A stretch of 64,000 bases of DNA from contig SAQG01000007.1 in NCBI GenBank assembly GCA_004020315.1, positions 115,051 to 179,050 of the forward strand, in the 5' to 3' direction. Positions 16,069-25,430 of this stretch are shown here, one piece after another; within the stretch, counting starts at the first letter, position 1; every line of letters starts with the position of its first letter. Below the pieces are notes generated by a model. The model had not been told where the DNA came from. It did not search any database and saw only the letters and a program-made list of their open reading frames with translations. Both the position numbers and the translations under genes were made by a program. The stretch comes from Mesorhizobium sp. GTDB taxonomy: Bacteria; Pseudomonadota; Alphaproteobacteria; Rhizobiales; Rhizobiaceae.

Positions 16069-19000
16069 ATGAATATCGCAGTTTGGCTCAGAGGTTTAGG
16101 CCTGGAGCAGTACATTTCGGCTTTCGACGAAAACGCGATTGATGCCGAAATACTGCCGCGCCTCACCGCCGAGGACCTGAAAGAAATCGGGGTTGCCGCG
16201 CTTGCCCACCGCAAGCGCATCCTGGAGGCAATTGCCGCGATGCAAGGAGAGCCGGCGTTAGAGTCGGCGAAACCAGCTTCAGCCTCACCAATTCGGACGT
16301 CGGCTTCGGTTGACCGGTCCGGCGAACCTGGACGGCCCCGCGAGGCAGAACGGCGTCAATTGACGGTCATGTTCGTGGATCTCGTCGGTTCTACCGCGCT
16401 TGCGACGCGGCTTGACCCTGAGGAGATGCGCGACCTCTTGAGGAAGTTTCAGAATACTGTCGCTGGCGAGATCCTTCGCTTCGAGGGACACGTCGCCAAG
16501 CTTATGGGCGACGGAGTATTGGCCTATTTCGGTTGGCCGCAGGCACACGAGGACGAGGCCGAGCGCGCTGTTCGCGCGGCGCTTGCGGTGGTCGCTGCCG
16601 TAGCCGCTTTGTCTTTGGGTGAGGGGCAACAACTTTCGGTCCGGGTCGGCATTGCAACTGGCGTCGTAGTCGTGGGCGACCTGATTGGTGTAGGCGCCGC
16701 GCAAGAGAATGCAGTCGTGGGCGAGACCCCCAATCTTGCAGCTCGGCTCCAAACTTTGGCCGAGCCGGGAACGGTAGTCATCTCGGAGCTTACCTATAGA
16801 CTTATCGGAAAGCTGTTCGAGGTGACCAGAATCCGGCCGCAGCGGTTGCCAGGCTTCGACGCGCCCATAAACGCATTCAAGGTGATTGGAGAGGGACGCG
16901 CCGAGAGTCGATTCGAAGCACTTCACGCAGCCGAATCTGCGCCGCTTACAGGGCGGGAACATGACATCGCCCTGCTCCTCGATCGGTGGCGGCTTGCCGC
17001 TTCCGGGGAAGGCCAAGTTGTCGAGCTATTCGGCGAGGCTGGCATAGGTAAGTCCCGCATTCTGCAAGAGCTGCTGGAGCGCCTAAAAGACGAGGCACAC
17101 ACGCGACTGCGGTATTACTGCTCGCCTTATCACCTCGATACCGCCCTCTATCCTGTGACGGATCAGTTGCTCCGGGCCGGGAACATCAGGCGGACTGACC
17201 CACCCGAGCGTCAGCTTGACTTTCTTGAGCAACTGCTCGCCGGTTCGACAAAGAACGCCAATGAGGCGATACCACTAATCGCGGCATTGCTGTCGATCCC
17301 GACCGAGGGACGCTATCCCAAGCTCGACCTGATGGCGCAAAAACAGAAGTCTCGCACATTCGAGGTGCTGATCGAGCAGCTGGAGGCACTGGCCCGCAGC
17401 AAGCCGGTCCTCATGCAGCTTGAGGACGCGCATTATCTTGATCCGATGTCCGCCGAGCTCTTCGACCAAATCGCGGGCCGGATTCAACACTTGCCTATAA
17501 TGCTGATTGCAACTTCGCGACCGGAAGGCGCAGTGCGCTGGGCTGGTCTTCCACACGCGACTTTTTTGACCCTGAATCGGCTCAGCCGTTCCCAAGCGGC
17601 TTCTATCATTGCAGCGATGACGGAGGGCAAGCAGTTGCCAGCAACAGTACTGGATCAGGTTCTGTCGAAGACCGAGGGCGTGCCGCTTTTCGTGGAAGAG
17701 TTGACGAAGGTCGTGCTTGAATCGGGCCTGCTTGAAGAGCGTGACGGCGAACTCGTGCTGGCCGGCCCACTGCCTCCGTTTGCCGTCCCGGCCACTCTGC
17801 ACGACTCGCTGATGGCCCGGCTCGATCGGTTGGCCTCGGTCCGGGAGGTCGCGCAGATCGGGGCAGTGATCGGTCGCGAGTTCAAGCACGAGTTGCTTGC
17901 CGCAGCCGCTGGACTTCCTGATTTTGAGCTTGAGCGGGCAACGAACGAGCTAGTAGCGGCCGGCCTTGTTTTCCGCCGCGGCAGTAACAGCCAAGTAACT
18001 TACGTCTTCAAGCATGCGCTCGTGCAGGATGCGGCCTACAGCAGCCTCCTGCATAGCCGCCGCCAGCAGCTTCATGCCCGGATTGCGTCCATTCTCGAGG
18101 AACGCTTCCCGGAAATCGTAACCACAGAGCCCGAACTGCTTGCCCACCACTTTGGTCAGGCGGGCCTTGTGGAAAAGGCTGTCGAGTACAATGAACTCGC
18201 TGGTCGTCGGGCGCTTTCTCGCTCTGTCCTGACTGAGGCGCTCGCCAGATTCGACAACGCCCTAACCGGACTTTCGGCGATGCCACCGTCCGAAGAGCGT
18301 TCGCGGCGCGAACTTGCAATCCAGTTGGCGCTCGGCAGTACCCACGTTGCTGCGCACGGCTTCGCCGCACCTTCGACAGCGACCGCTTATGGTCGCGCGC
18401 GCGAACTCTGTGAAGAGCTGAGCGATACACGTCAGCTCTTTCCGGTTCTTTACGGTCTATGTCTTTACCACCTCTATGCAGCCGAGTTGGCGGAGGCCCG
18501 CAGCGCAGCGGACCGCCTGCTTGAATTGGCGGAAGCGAGCAACGACTGTGGGCTGTCGTTCTTTGCTCATCGGGCAGCTGGGGTCAGCTCGTTGCCTGCC
18601 GGCGAATTCGCCCGCGCCCGGGCACATCTCGAGCAGGCGTTGGCTCTCTACGATCCCCAGGAGCACAGATCGCCGGCGTTTGTTTACGCCTTCGACCCAC
18701 GGGTCGTGTGCCTGGACTATCTCGCCCGCACGTTGCTGCCGCTTGGGTTTCCTGATCAGGCTCTGGCGGCCAACAACGAGGCGGTTGCTGAAGCGCATCG
18801 TGTGGGTCATCGCAACAGCCTTGCTCTGCCATTATTCTTCGGCGGCGTCATCCGCCAGATCCTTGGCGATCGCGAAAGTGTCCGGGAATGCTGCGCAGAG
18901 TTGACCCGCATTGCCAGCGAAGCTGGATTCCGCTTCTGGCTTGCCGGCGCCACAATCTTGAGCGCTTGGACACTCGCTGAGGCGGGTGATGCCGATCGGG

Positions 19001-19473
19001 GTCGCCTGGAACTCCAACGAGGCCTTGTTGAGTGGCGTGCGACCGGCGCGGAATTCATGGTTCCTTATTTCATTGCTCTTCAGGCGCAGATCGAGGTCAG
19101 AGCCGGCGACCACCATGTTGCACTCCGTTTGCTTGAAGAAGCACATGCCAGGATCGAACGCACCAATGAACGATGGTTTGCAGCCGAGGTGCTACGCCTA
19201 CAGGGCGAGGTGCTCCTGCAGTCGGGGGAAGACGGAGTTGCACTCGCCGAAAATCGCTTTTCTGACGCGCTGGCGATTGCCCAGGCCCAGGGCGCGCGAT
19301 TCTGGGAGCTGCGTGCTGCACTGAGCCTCGCGCGGGCCGACTGTCCCATTCCTGGTGCTCGCGAGCGGCTCGCACTCATCATTTCCGGGTTTACCGAGGG
19401 ACAAACCTTGCCTGACCTGCGAGCCGCACAAGCACTCGCAACACCGGCTGAAGGCCTGCGGGCGGCCAATTGA
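16069..19473 (+). CDS. SAM-domain class III cyclase with AAA/NACHT-like ATPase and TPR region
   Basis: An 1134-residue multidomain regulator. Residues 1-60 form a SAM domain (WLRGLGLEQYISAFDEN). Residues 97-275 are a class III adenylate/guanylate cyclase domain with metal Asp residues in VMFVDLVGSTALATRLD and KLMGDGVLAYFG and the transition-state Asn/Arg in ETPNLAARLQ. Next comes a P-loop ATPase (FGEAGIGKSRIL near 322) with VLMQLEDAHYLDP as a probable Walker B. The last 450 residues are helical repeats of TPR type. The ATG follows GGAGGGAG. Rhizobia carry many such cyclase-ATPase proteins; ligand and target are usually unknown. It lies inside an exopolysaccharide locus, next to an IS91-type element. 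Confidence 0.88.
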   Translation: MNIAVWLRGLGLEQYISAFDENAIDAEILPRLTAEDLKEIGVAALAHRKRILEAIAAMQGEPALESAKPASASPIRTSASVDRSGEPGRPREAERRQLTVMFVDLVGSTALATRLDPEEMRDLLRKFQNTVAGEILRFEGHVAKLMGDGVLAYFGWPQAHEDEAERAVRAALAVVAAVAALSLGEGQQLSVRVGIATGVVVVGDLIGVGAAQENAVVGETPNLAARLQTLAEPGTVVISELTYRLIGKLFEVTRIRPQRLPGFDAPINAFKVIGEGRAESRFEALHAAESAPLTGREHDIALLLDRWRLAASGEGQVVELFGEAGIGKSRILQELLERLKDEAHTRLRYYCSPYHLDTALYPVTDQLLRAGNIRRTDPPERQLDFLEQLLAGSTKNANEAIPLIAALLSIPTEGRYPKLDLMAQKQKSRTFEVLIEQLEALARSKPVLMQLEDAHYLDPMSAELFDQIAGRIQHLPIMLIATSRPEGAVRWAGLPHATFLTLNRLSRSQAASIIAAMTEGKQLPATVLDQVLSKTEGVPLFVEELTKVVLESGLLEERDGELVLAGPLPPFAVPATLHDSLMARLDRLASVREVAQIGAVIGREFKHELLAAAAGLPDFELERATNELVAAGLVFRRGSNSQVTYVFKHALVQDAAYSSLLHSRRQQLHARIASILEERFPEIVTTEPELLAHHFGQAGLVEKAVEYNELAGRRALSRSVLTEALARFDNALTGLSAMPPSEERSRRELAIQLALGSTHVAAHGFAAPSTATAYGRARELCEELSDTRQLFPVLYGLCLYHLYAAELAEARSAADRLLELAEASNDCGLSFFAHRAAGVSSLPAGEFARARAHLEQALALYDPQEHRSPAFVYAFDPRVVCLDYLARTLLPLGFPDQALAANNEAVAEAHRVGHRNSLALPLFFGGVIRQILGDRESVRECCAELTRIASEAGFRFWLAGATILSAWTLAEAGDADRGRLELQRGLVEWRATGAEFMVPYFIALQAQIEVRAGDHHVALRLLEEAHARIERTNERWFAAEVLRLQGEVLLQSGEDGVALAENRFSDALAIAQAQGARFWELRAALSLARADCPIPGARERLALIISGFTEGQTLPDLRAAQALATPAEGLRAAN

Positions 19474-19505
19474 TAGAAATTGGCGACAGGACAAAGGAGG
19501 ACGCC

Positions 19506-19880
19506 ATGGCACAACCGACCGAGAATATCCGCGAGGTGCTTCAGAAGGCGAATGATGGCTGGAATTCGGCCTTCAATAGCGGCAATGCTGACGCAGTCGC
19601 TGCTCTTTACACACCCGACGCGGTTGTATTGCCGTCCACCCATGCCTTCGTAAGGGGGACGAGCGCTATCAAGGACTTCTGGAAGGAATTGATCTCGGCT
19701 GGTGTGCGGAACCATGGCATCGAACTCGTGGATGCAGTGGCCGCCGGTGACATTGCCTACGCGACCGGGAAATGGTCGGCCGAAGGCGGCGAAACGCAGC
19801 GCTACGAAGGATCCATAGTCACAATCTTCCGACGCGAAACTGATGGATCGTGGAGAGTATGCCTCCACACTTGGAACTGA
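19506..19880 (+). CDS. SnoaL/DUF4440-like NTF2-fold protein
   Basis: A 124-residue protein with an NTF2-like cone fold: NIREVLQKANDGWNSAFNSG, NADAVAALYTPDAVVLPS, a central FVRGTSAIKDFWKELI and a closing FRRETDGSWRVCLHTWN. Such proteins are ketosteroid-isomerase-like enzymes or small-ligand binders; a substrate cannot be read. The ATG at 19506 has AAGGAGGACGCC upstream. It lies 32 bases after the cyclase gene in the same direction, so it may be co-transcribed with it. Confidence 0.85.
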   Translation: MAQPTENIREVLQKANDGWNSAFNSGNADAVAALYTPDAVVLPSTHAFVRGTSAIKDFWKELISAGVRNHGIELVDAVAAGDIAYATGKWSAEGGETQRYEGSIVTIFRRETDGSWRVCLHTWN

Positions 19881-19898
19881 TGCGCTGCTTCCTGGGGT

Positions 19899-20210
19899 TT
19901 ACGAATGGAAGATCTCGCCGACCGACGGCAAGGACCGTGGCATATTCACCTGCCGGACCACCAGCCGTTCTCGTTCGCCGGCCTCTGAGCGCATAACAAG
20001 AAACTCGGCATCACCAACTGTACGATCATCACTGCGCCGGCAGTCGAACCGGTGAGCCAGATCCACTTGCACAGGAGCGCCCGCGATACCCATCAACGCT
20101 CCGTCTTTCTGCAACTTCGCGTCGTGCGCGTGGGCTGCGTCTCGAACGGCCACTGCGGTTCGGTCGTATCCCTCACGGTCTCCATACCCAATCGTCACGA
20201 ATTTTTGCAC
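19899..20210 (-). pseudogene. YCII-like gene, C-terminal half altered
   Basis: The first 50 residues (KFVTIGYGDREGYDRT, RDAAHAHDAKLQKDGALMGI, AGAPVQV) match YCII/DGPF-type small proteins closely. After VQV the sequence no longer resembles the family: the DGPF-like region and the closing VVEVWPL-type strand are absent from this frame, and I did not find them in the other two. The open frame of about 103 residues has the normal length, so replacement by recombination is as likely as simple decay. The start is a GTG near 20210 with AAGGGAACG upstream. It converges on the NTF2-like gene. Confidence 0.5.
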
Positions 20211-20340
20211 AGTCGTTCCCTTCAGGTTCTTGGTGAACTGCGGAGCCTCGCTCGCAAGGCATGCATCTTGGTCGCATGAAGTGCGACAACACTCCACCCA
20301 TCCCGGCTATTGGCGGCAGCCCGCTAGTTCAGTTTGACCC

Positions 20341-21636
20341 CTAGATCGCCTTCGCAGGTCTGCGCATCGCCGAATAGGTGAGCAGCGCTGAGGCGAGATA
20401 GAGCAGCAGGAAAACGACGTTGAGCGACAGCACCAGATCGGGCGTGTCCAGCATCGTGGTCAGCACATAGGTCAGCAGCACCGCCTTCAGCGCGGCAAGC
20501 AAGGCGAGGTTGATCGCCCGCACCAGTGTCTGGCCGCGCGCGAACAGAAGCTCGGCCTGGTATTCGACGAGATTGCGCAGGCCCGGCACGCAGATCGCCA
20601 GCGCCACTAAAGGGGCGGCCTCCGCGACATTCTTCCCCAGCGCGTTGGGGAAGAAATGCAGCACGATGCCGAGTGCCGCCAGCGCCAGCGTCGAGACCAG
20701 GAACACGCCGCCTTCGATGGCGCTCTTGACCGAAAGGCGCGACAAGAGTTCCGGCGCACGCATCATGCGCTGCACCAGCATCATCGAGAAGGTGCGGATC
20801 GGGATCGCCGTCAGGTCGACCAGCCGCATGATGATGGCATAGATACCGGCGAGGTGCGGCCCGCCGATCGCCAGCACCAGCAACTTGTCGAATTCCATCT
20901 GCAGGTAGAACAGCACCTCTGCGCCGGCCACGTAGACGGAATCGGCGAGCCGCCGCAGATAGAGCGCCAGCCGCAGCCGCAGTCTCTGGCGCGGATAGAA
21001 AAATCCGAAGGCGATGAGCAGCGAGGCGGCGTTGGCGCCGATATAATACCAGGACCAGACATCTATGGTCGGCTGCGCCGCGAACATGAACAGCACGGCG
21101 CCGAGCGCCCGCAGAGCCGTCGCCAGGATCGTCAGCAGGGCGGCGCGGCCGAATTTGCCGAGACCGTTATTGACGATCAGCGCCACCTCGACCGGCCGCC
21201 ACAACAGCGCCTCGGCAAACACGATCGCCGCAAAGACCGATAGCGGCACGGTGCTGGCAAAGAAGACCAGGTAGACGCCGTAGGAGGCGGCAACCAGCAG
21301 CGGCAGCGATATGACCCCAAGCAGCAGGAAGCCGGCCGTGAAGGTGCCGATCAGATTGGGGCGGATGGTGGCGGTTCGGTAAAGCGCCGAGATGAAGCCG
21401 AAGGCCAGGATGCGTGACAGCATCACGCCGGCCGCCGAAGCGGTGGCGAACATGCCGAACTCGGCGATGGACAGCGTGTTGGCCAGCGCGATGAAATAGG
21501 CGAGCGAAAACACCAGCCGCCCGCCCGCGCCGCTGATCGCCGAAAGATAATCGCGAACCAGCCCCCGTCGTTCGGCCACGAAAGCGCCGATCCGGGCGAG
21601 AGGCCGCCTTTGCGGGATGTTGCCAGCCTGTGTCAT
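20341..21636 (-). CDS. oligosaccharide flippase family protein (Wzx-like)
   Basis: A 431-residue polytopic inner-membrane protein with about twelve membrane segments and no soluble domain. It is of the polysaccharide transporter (MATE/MOP superfamily) type that flips lipid-linked repeat units to the periplasm. Recognisable stretches are ISGAGGRLVFSLAYFIALAN at the start, FGMFATASAAGVMLSRILAF, and the C-terminal NLVEYQAELLFARGQTL. It sits divergent from the Wzz-type gene, with a 152-base spacer, and belongs with the ligase and glycosyltransferases on the other side of the insertion. Confidence 0.85.
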   Translation of the reverse strand: MTQAGNIPQRRPLARIGAFVAERRGLVRDYLSAISGAGGRLVFSLAYFIALANTLSIAEFGMFATASAAGVMLSRILAFGFISALYRTATIRPNLIGTFTAGFLLLGVISLPLLVAASYGVYLVFFASTVPLSVFAAIVFAEALLWRPVEVALIVNNGLGKFGRAALLTILATALRALGAVLFMFAAQPTIDVWSWYYIGANAASLLIAFGFFYPRQRLRLRLALYLRRLADSVYVAGAEVLFYLQMEFDKLLVLAIGGPHLAGIYAIIMRLVDLTAIPIRTFSMMLVQRMMRAPELLSRLSVKSAIEGGVFLVSTLALAALGIVLHFFPNALGKNVAEAAPLVALAICVPGLRNLVEYQAELLFARGQTLVRAINLALLAALKAVLLTYVLTTMLDTPDLVLSLNVVFLLLYLASALLTYSAMRRPAKAI

Positions 21637-21770
21637 GTGTCGGAGACAGCATAGGCTGGAAAGTTTAACGCGCGGTTCTGAGTGCTTTCGCTGCGTTCAA
21701 GAAAGACACAACCGAAGAGGGAAACCTTGTCTTCAAGGCAGGGAAATTAACCTTTTGTTTCCTATGCCTG

Positions 21771-21785
21771 TTTAGCGTGGCTTAA
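21771..21785 (+). promoter_or_regulatory. near-consensus CtrA box before the Wzz-type gene
   Basis: TTTA-GCGTGGC-TTAA differs by one base from TTAA-N7-TTAA. It lies only three bases before the ATG at 21789, so binding here would block expression rather than activate it. A TTAACC half site also occurs at 21747. Confidence 0.25.
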
Positions 21786-21788
21786 CGA

Positions 21789-24389
21789 ATGGCTGACCGC
21801 GCGTCCAAGCCGCCAAGGGCAAGCTCCACGACAATGGTCGACAGGCAAAACCGTGAAGATTGGAAGCGCGAGCGGTCCTTGCTGGCGCTTGGCCAGGCGA
21901 TGCACGGCGAACAAGAAGTTGAACCATCGCTGGTTTCGATCGGGGATCGGGCAGACCCGTCATGGCGCGAAGATGCCGCAATGCGCCATCGTCTCGCGCG
22001 CTTACGCCGCGAGGGGCGAGCGCATCCGGAACTCGCAACCCCGGAGCCCTCAGCGATTCCGGAACGGGCGGCAACTCCGGAATTCTCCGCAAACGATGAA
22101 GCAAACCAGTTTCAAGCCGATCATGCATCCGCTTCGGCCGCCCCGATACCGCCTGAAACCGACGTCGCCGTTGACGTGGACCATGCGGACGCCAGGCCGC
22201 GGGAGGAGCCGGTCGCTGCCGGTGTCGCCGAGGACCGCCGTGTCGATGACGATCCTCGATACGCCGCGCTCGATCCCCGATACGCCGCGTTCGATCTTCG
22301 ATATGCCGCGTTCGATTCCCGCTACGCCGCGTCCGAGCCTCAATACGCCGCATTCGAGCCTCGATACGCCGGTGACGAGCAGCGGTCTTCCCGCGAGGAT
22401 AACGACGTACAAGAATGGAAGCCGTTGATCGATCCGATGCAGGTCGTCCGCGGCATTGCACGATCGAAGCTGCTGATCGTCGCCATGACGATACTGGGCG
22501 CCACGCTCGGCGTCGCGATCGCGCTGTCGACGCCGAAGAAATACGAAGCCACGGCAGAGCTGATCGTCGACCCGCGCGACCTGAAGCTCACCGACCGCGA
22601 CCTCACCCAATCGGTGGTTGCGTCCGACGCCACGCTGGCCATCGTTGAAAACCAGGTTCGCGTGCTCACTTCCGGTACTGTTCTCAACAAGGTCGTGGAC
22701 AAGCTCAATCTCGTCAACGATCCGGAGTTCAACGGGCAAGGTTCGGATGGTCTGGGCGTGATGACGGTCATCCGGTCGATCCTGTCGCGCAATGACGAAC
22801 CGGGTGCCGATGAGGGCCGCCGCCGCGCGCTGGCCGTCGGCAATCTGGCGGAGAGCCTTTCGGTCGAGCGCGGCGGCAAGACCTTCGTCATCTCCGTCAG
22901 CGCCACCACGCAAAATGGCGAGAAGTCGGCGCTCATCGCCAATACGATGACGGACGTTTTCCTGCAGACCTTCGGTCAGATCCAGTCCGACACCGCTGGC
23001 CGCGCGACCAACGAACTGACGGGCAGGCTCGACGAGCTGCGCAAGGGCGTGGAAGTGGCCGAGCGCAAGGTCGAGGATTTCAGGGCCGCGCACGACCTTG
23101 TCGACGCGCAGGGCCATCTGATCAGCGACGACGAGATGCTCAAGCTCAACCAGCAACTTGCCATCGCCCGCGCGCGCACGCTGGAACTCAACGCCCGCGC
23201 GGCGTCTGCGCGCTCGATCGACGTGAATTCGGTTCTGAGCGGCACCTTGCCGGAGGAGATCAATTCCAACACCATGAGCGAGTTGCGCTCGCAATATGCG
23301 ACGCTCAAGCAGGAAGCCGACCGCGCCGCGATCCGGTTCGGACCGCGCCATCCCGAGCTCCAGGCGCTCAATGCCCAGCTTGCCGGTTCACGCGAGCGTA
23401 TCGCCGGGGAACTGCGCCGCATCGCCTCGTCGCTGCAGGTCGACCTCAGGCGCGCCGTGCAGCTCGAACAGGATCTGGCCTCCCGATTGGCGCAGTTGAA
23501 GGTCCGCAGCGGCGACGTCAACAGCGATCTGGTCACGCTGCGCGAACTGGAGCGCGAGGCCGCCGCCAAACGCTCCGTCTATGAACAGTATCTACTGCGC
23601 GCCAAGGAAACCGGTGAGCAGAAGGACATCAACACCGCCAACATCAACGTGATCTCCAAGGCCTTCGCCCCGCTCGAGCCGAACGGACCGTCGCGCGCCG
23701 TGACGGTGCTTGCCGGCCTGCTGGCGGGCCTCGCCTCCGGTGTCGGTCTGGGCGCCATGCGCGGCGCTTATGCGAGCCTGCGCGAAACCGCCAATTCGCG
23801 GCCGCGCCGCGGGACGGACGAAGGCCGGTTTGAAGACCAGGCATATCAGGCCTCGCCGCCACCCGTTTCGCCAGTCGAGGCCACCAGACGTTCAGGCCCG
23901 ATCAGTGCGCTGCTGTCGGCAACGAGAAAGATCGTGCCGCGCAAGGCGCGCAGGGAAGACTCTGCCAACACGCGTTCCAGTGGCTCACCGGCCAGTGGCT
24001 CACCGGCAGTCGCCGGGGGCACAAAGCGGGATCCGGAAACTGCCGGCTACAGGCAGCCGCAAGTCCAGCAAGGCGCCTATGGTCGGCAGCAGGGGATCTA
24101 CCCGGCCGCGCCTATGCAGGCGTATGCGCAACCGCCGATGGGCTATCCCTGGCAGATGCAGCCGCCGCCGGCCGGCTATCCCTATCCGCCGGCCATGACG
24201 CCCCATGCCGGACAAGCGCCTCATCCGCAGCAGCAGTCGGTCTATCCCCGAGCCTCGTCGGACGAGGCAGATCAGGCTTCGAAAGCCGCTGAACAGCAAG
24301 CCTCCATCGACGAAATCCGAGCCAGCTTGCGTGAATTCCGCGAAGCGGTTCGCGAACTCACCGAAAGCCGATCGCGGCGCTATTTCTGA
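21789..24389 (+). CDS. Wzz/GumC-type polysaccharide copolymerase with long disordered termini
   Basis: An 866-residue inner-membrane protein that would set chain length or couple export of the exopolysaccharide. Membrane segments lie near residues 228-248 (LLIVAMTILGATLGVAIAL) and 638-657 (VTVLAGLLAGLASGVGLGA). Between them is the periplasmic Wzz domain (YEATAELIVDPRDLKL) and a long coiled coil (RFGPRHPELQALNAQLAGSR is the family signature). The first 225 residues are hydrophilic and include six RYAAFDP-type heptads. Residues 700-830 are rich in Pro, Gln and Tyr. No Walker motifs follow, so no tyrosine-kinase domain is fused and none is encoded nearby. Confidence 0.87.
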   Translation: MADRASKPPRASSTTMVDRQNREDWKRERSLLALGQAMHGEQEVEPSLVSIGDRADPSWREDAAMRHRLARLRREGRAHPELATPEPSAIPERAATPEFSANDEANQFQADHASASAAPIPPETDVAVDVDHADARPREEPVAAGVAEDRRVDDDPRYAALDPRYAAFDLRYAAFDSRYAASEPQYAAFEPRYAGDEQRSSREDNDVQEWKPLIDPMQVVRGIARSKLLIVAMTILGATLGVAIALSTPKKYEATAELIVDPRDLKLTDRDLTQSVVASDATLAIVENQVRVLTSGTVLNKVVDKLNLVNDPEFNGQGSDGLGVMTVIRSILSRNDEPGADEGRRRALAVGNLAESLSVERGGKTFVISVSATTQNGEKSALIANTMTDVFLQTFGQIQSDTAGRATNELTGRLDELRKGVEVAERKVEDFRAAHDLVDAQGHLISDDEMLKLNQQLAIARARTLELNARAASARSIDVNSVLSGTLPEEINSNTMSELRSQYATLKQEADRAAIRFGPRHPELQALNAQLAGSRERIAGELRRIASSLQVDLRRAVQLEQDLASRLAQLKVRSGDVNSDLVTLRELEREAAAKRSVYEQYLLRAKETGEQKDINTANINVISKAFAPLEPNGPSRAVTVLAGLLAGLASGVGLGAMRGAYASLRETANSRPRRGTDEGRFEDQAYQASPPPVSPVEATRRSGPISALLSATRKIVPRKARREDSANTRSSGSPASGSPAVAGGTKRDPETAGYRQPQVQQGAYGRQQGIYPAAPMQAYAQPPMGYPWQMQPPPAGYPYPPAMTPHAGQAPHPQQQSVYPRASSDEADQASKAAEQQASIDEIRASLREFREAVRELTESRSRRYF
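22257..22379 (+). repeat. six tandem 21-bp coding repeats
   Basis: Within the Wzz-type gene, 21-bp units encode RYAALDP, RYAAFDL, RYAAFDS, RYAASEP, QYAAFEP and RYAGDE. The units differ by a few bases each. They lie in the cytoplasmic N-terminal region, and unit number could vary between strains. Confidence 0.85.
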
Positions 24390-24512
24390 GCGCCGAATAG
24401 AATAAAAGCCACCGGTTTCGAGTTAGCGGCATAAGACGGCGCTTTGACGGGATTGCCCGGTCGGATTTTCGTGAAAATGCCGCCCGAAGTGGAACGATGT
24501 TGAGGGTGGTTC

Positions 24513-25412
24513 ATGGCCGAGCTGATTGACGGAAAAAGCGTCGCCGAAGACGTGGTGCGGCGCGTCAAGGCCTTGACGATCGAACTGATGGAAAGGGGCG
24601 CGCAGAAGCCCGGTCTCGCCGTGGTCATCGTCGGCGAGGATCCGGCGAGCCAGGTTTACGTCGCCTCCAAATCCCGCACCGCCAAGGAATGCGGCTTTCA
24701 TTCGGTCCAGCACACACTGCCGGCCGAGACCTCCGAGCAGGAACTGCTTGATATCATCGGCGAACTCAACGCCGATCCCGGCATCAACGGCATCCTGGTG
24801 CAGCTTCCGCTGCCTGGCCATATCGACGCGGGCAAGGTCATCCAGACCATCGCCCCGCAAAAGGATGTCGACGGCTTCCATTTCATCAATGTCGGCAAGC
24901 TCGGCACCGGCGAACTGGAGACGGCGTTCGTGCCTTGCACGCCGGCCGGCTCGATGCTGCTGATCGAGCGTGTGCGCGGCAAGGATCTTTCCGGGCTCAA
25001 TGCGGTCGTCGTCGGCCGCTCCAACATTGTCGGCAAACCGATGGCCAATCTTCTACTTGCCGCCAACTGCACCGTGACGATCGCACACAGCCGCACGAAG
25101 GACTTGGCTGCACTGGCGCGCACCGCCGACATTCTCGTTGCCGCCGTCGGCAGGCCTGAAATGATCAGGGCTGACTGGGTCAAATCAGGTGCCACCGTCA
25201 TCGACGTCGGCATCAACCGCATCGCGGCGCCCGAAAAGGGCGAAGGCAAGACCCGCCTCGTCGGTGACGTCGCCTATGCGGAAGCTGCGAAGACGGCCGG
25301 CGCCATCACGCCGGTGCCTGGCGGCGTTGGACCGATGACCATTGCCATGCTGATGGCCAACACGCTAGCTTCCGCCTACCTCGCGGCCGGATTGAAACGG
25401 CCGTCTTTCTGA
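24513..25412 (+). CDS. folD: bifunctional methylene-tetrahydrofolate dehydrogenase/cyclohydrolase
   Basis: FolD interconverts 5,10-methylene-, methenyl- and 10-formyl-tetrahydrofolate in cytoplasmic one-carbon metabolism. The 299 residues match the family length. Visible signatures are [13 protein letters not shown] with the catalytic Lys, [22 protein letters not shown], the nucleotide site [18 protein letters not shown], and the C-terminal [16 protein letters not shown]. The ATG at 24513 is preceded by TTGAGGGTGGTTC. A GlxA-type regulator follows in the same direction, 18 bases downstream. Confidence 0.96.
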   Translation: MAELIDGKSVAEDVVRRVKALTIELMERGAQKPGLAVVIVGEDPASQVYVASKSRTAKECGFHSVQHTLPAETSEQELLDIIGELNADPGINGILVQLPLPGHIDAGKVIQTIAPQKDVDGFHFINVGKLGTGELETAFVPCTPAGSMLLIERVRGKDLSGLNAVVVGRSNIVGKPMANLLLAANCTVTIAHSRTKDLAALARTADILVAAVGRPEMIRADWVKSGATVIDVGINRIAAPEKGEGKTRLVGDVAYAEAAKTAGAITPVPGGVGPMTIAMLMANTLASAYLAAGLKRPSF

Positions 25413-25430
25413 ACCTGGAAAGCCTCAGCT

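Noticed and set aside
22050..23351. 433-residue open frame opposite the Wzz-type gene
   Set aside because: It mirrors the coding strand and the heptad repeats and has no start signal or domain.
24390..24512. Tetrahydrofolate riboswitch before folD
   Set aside because: I could not find the conserved junctions or pseudoknot elements of either THF riboswitch class in this short leader.
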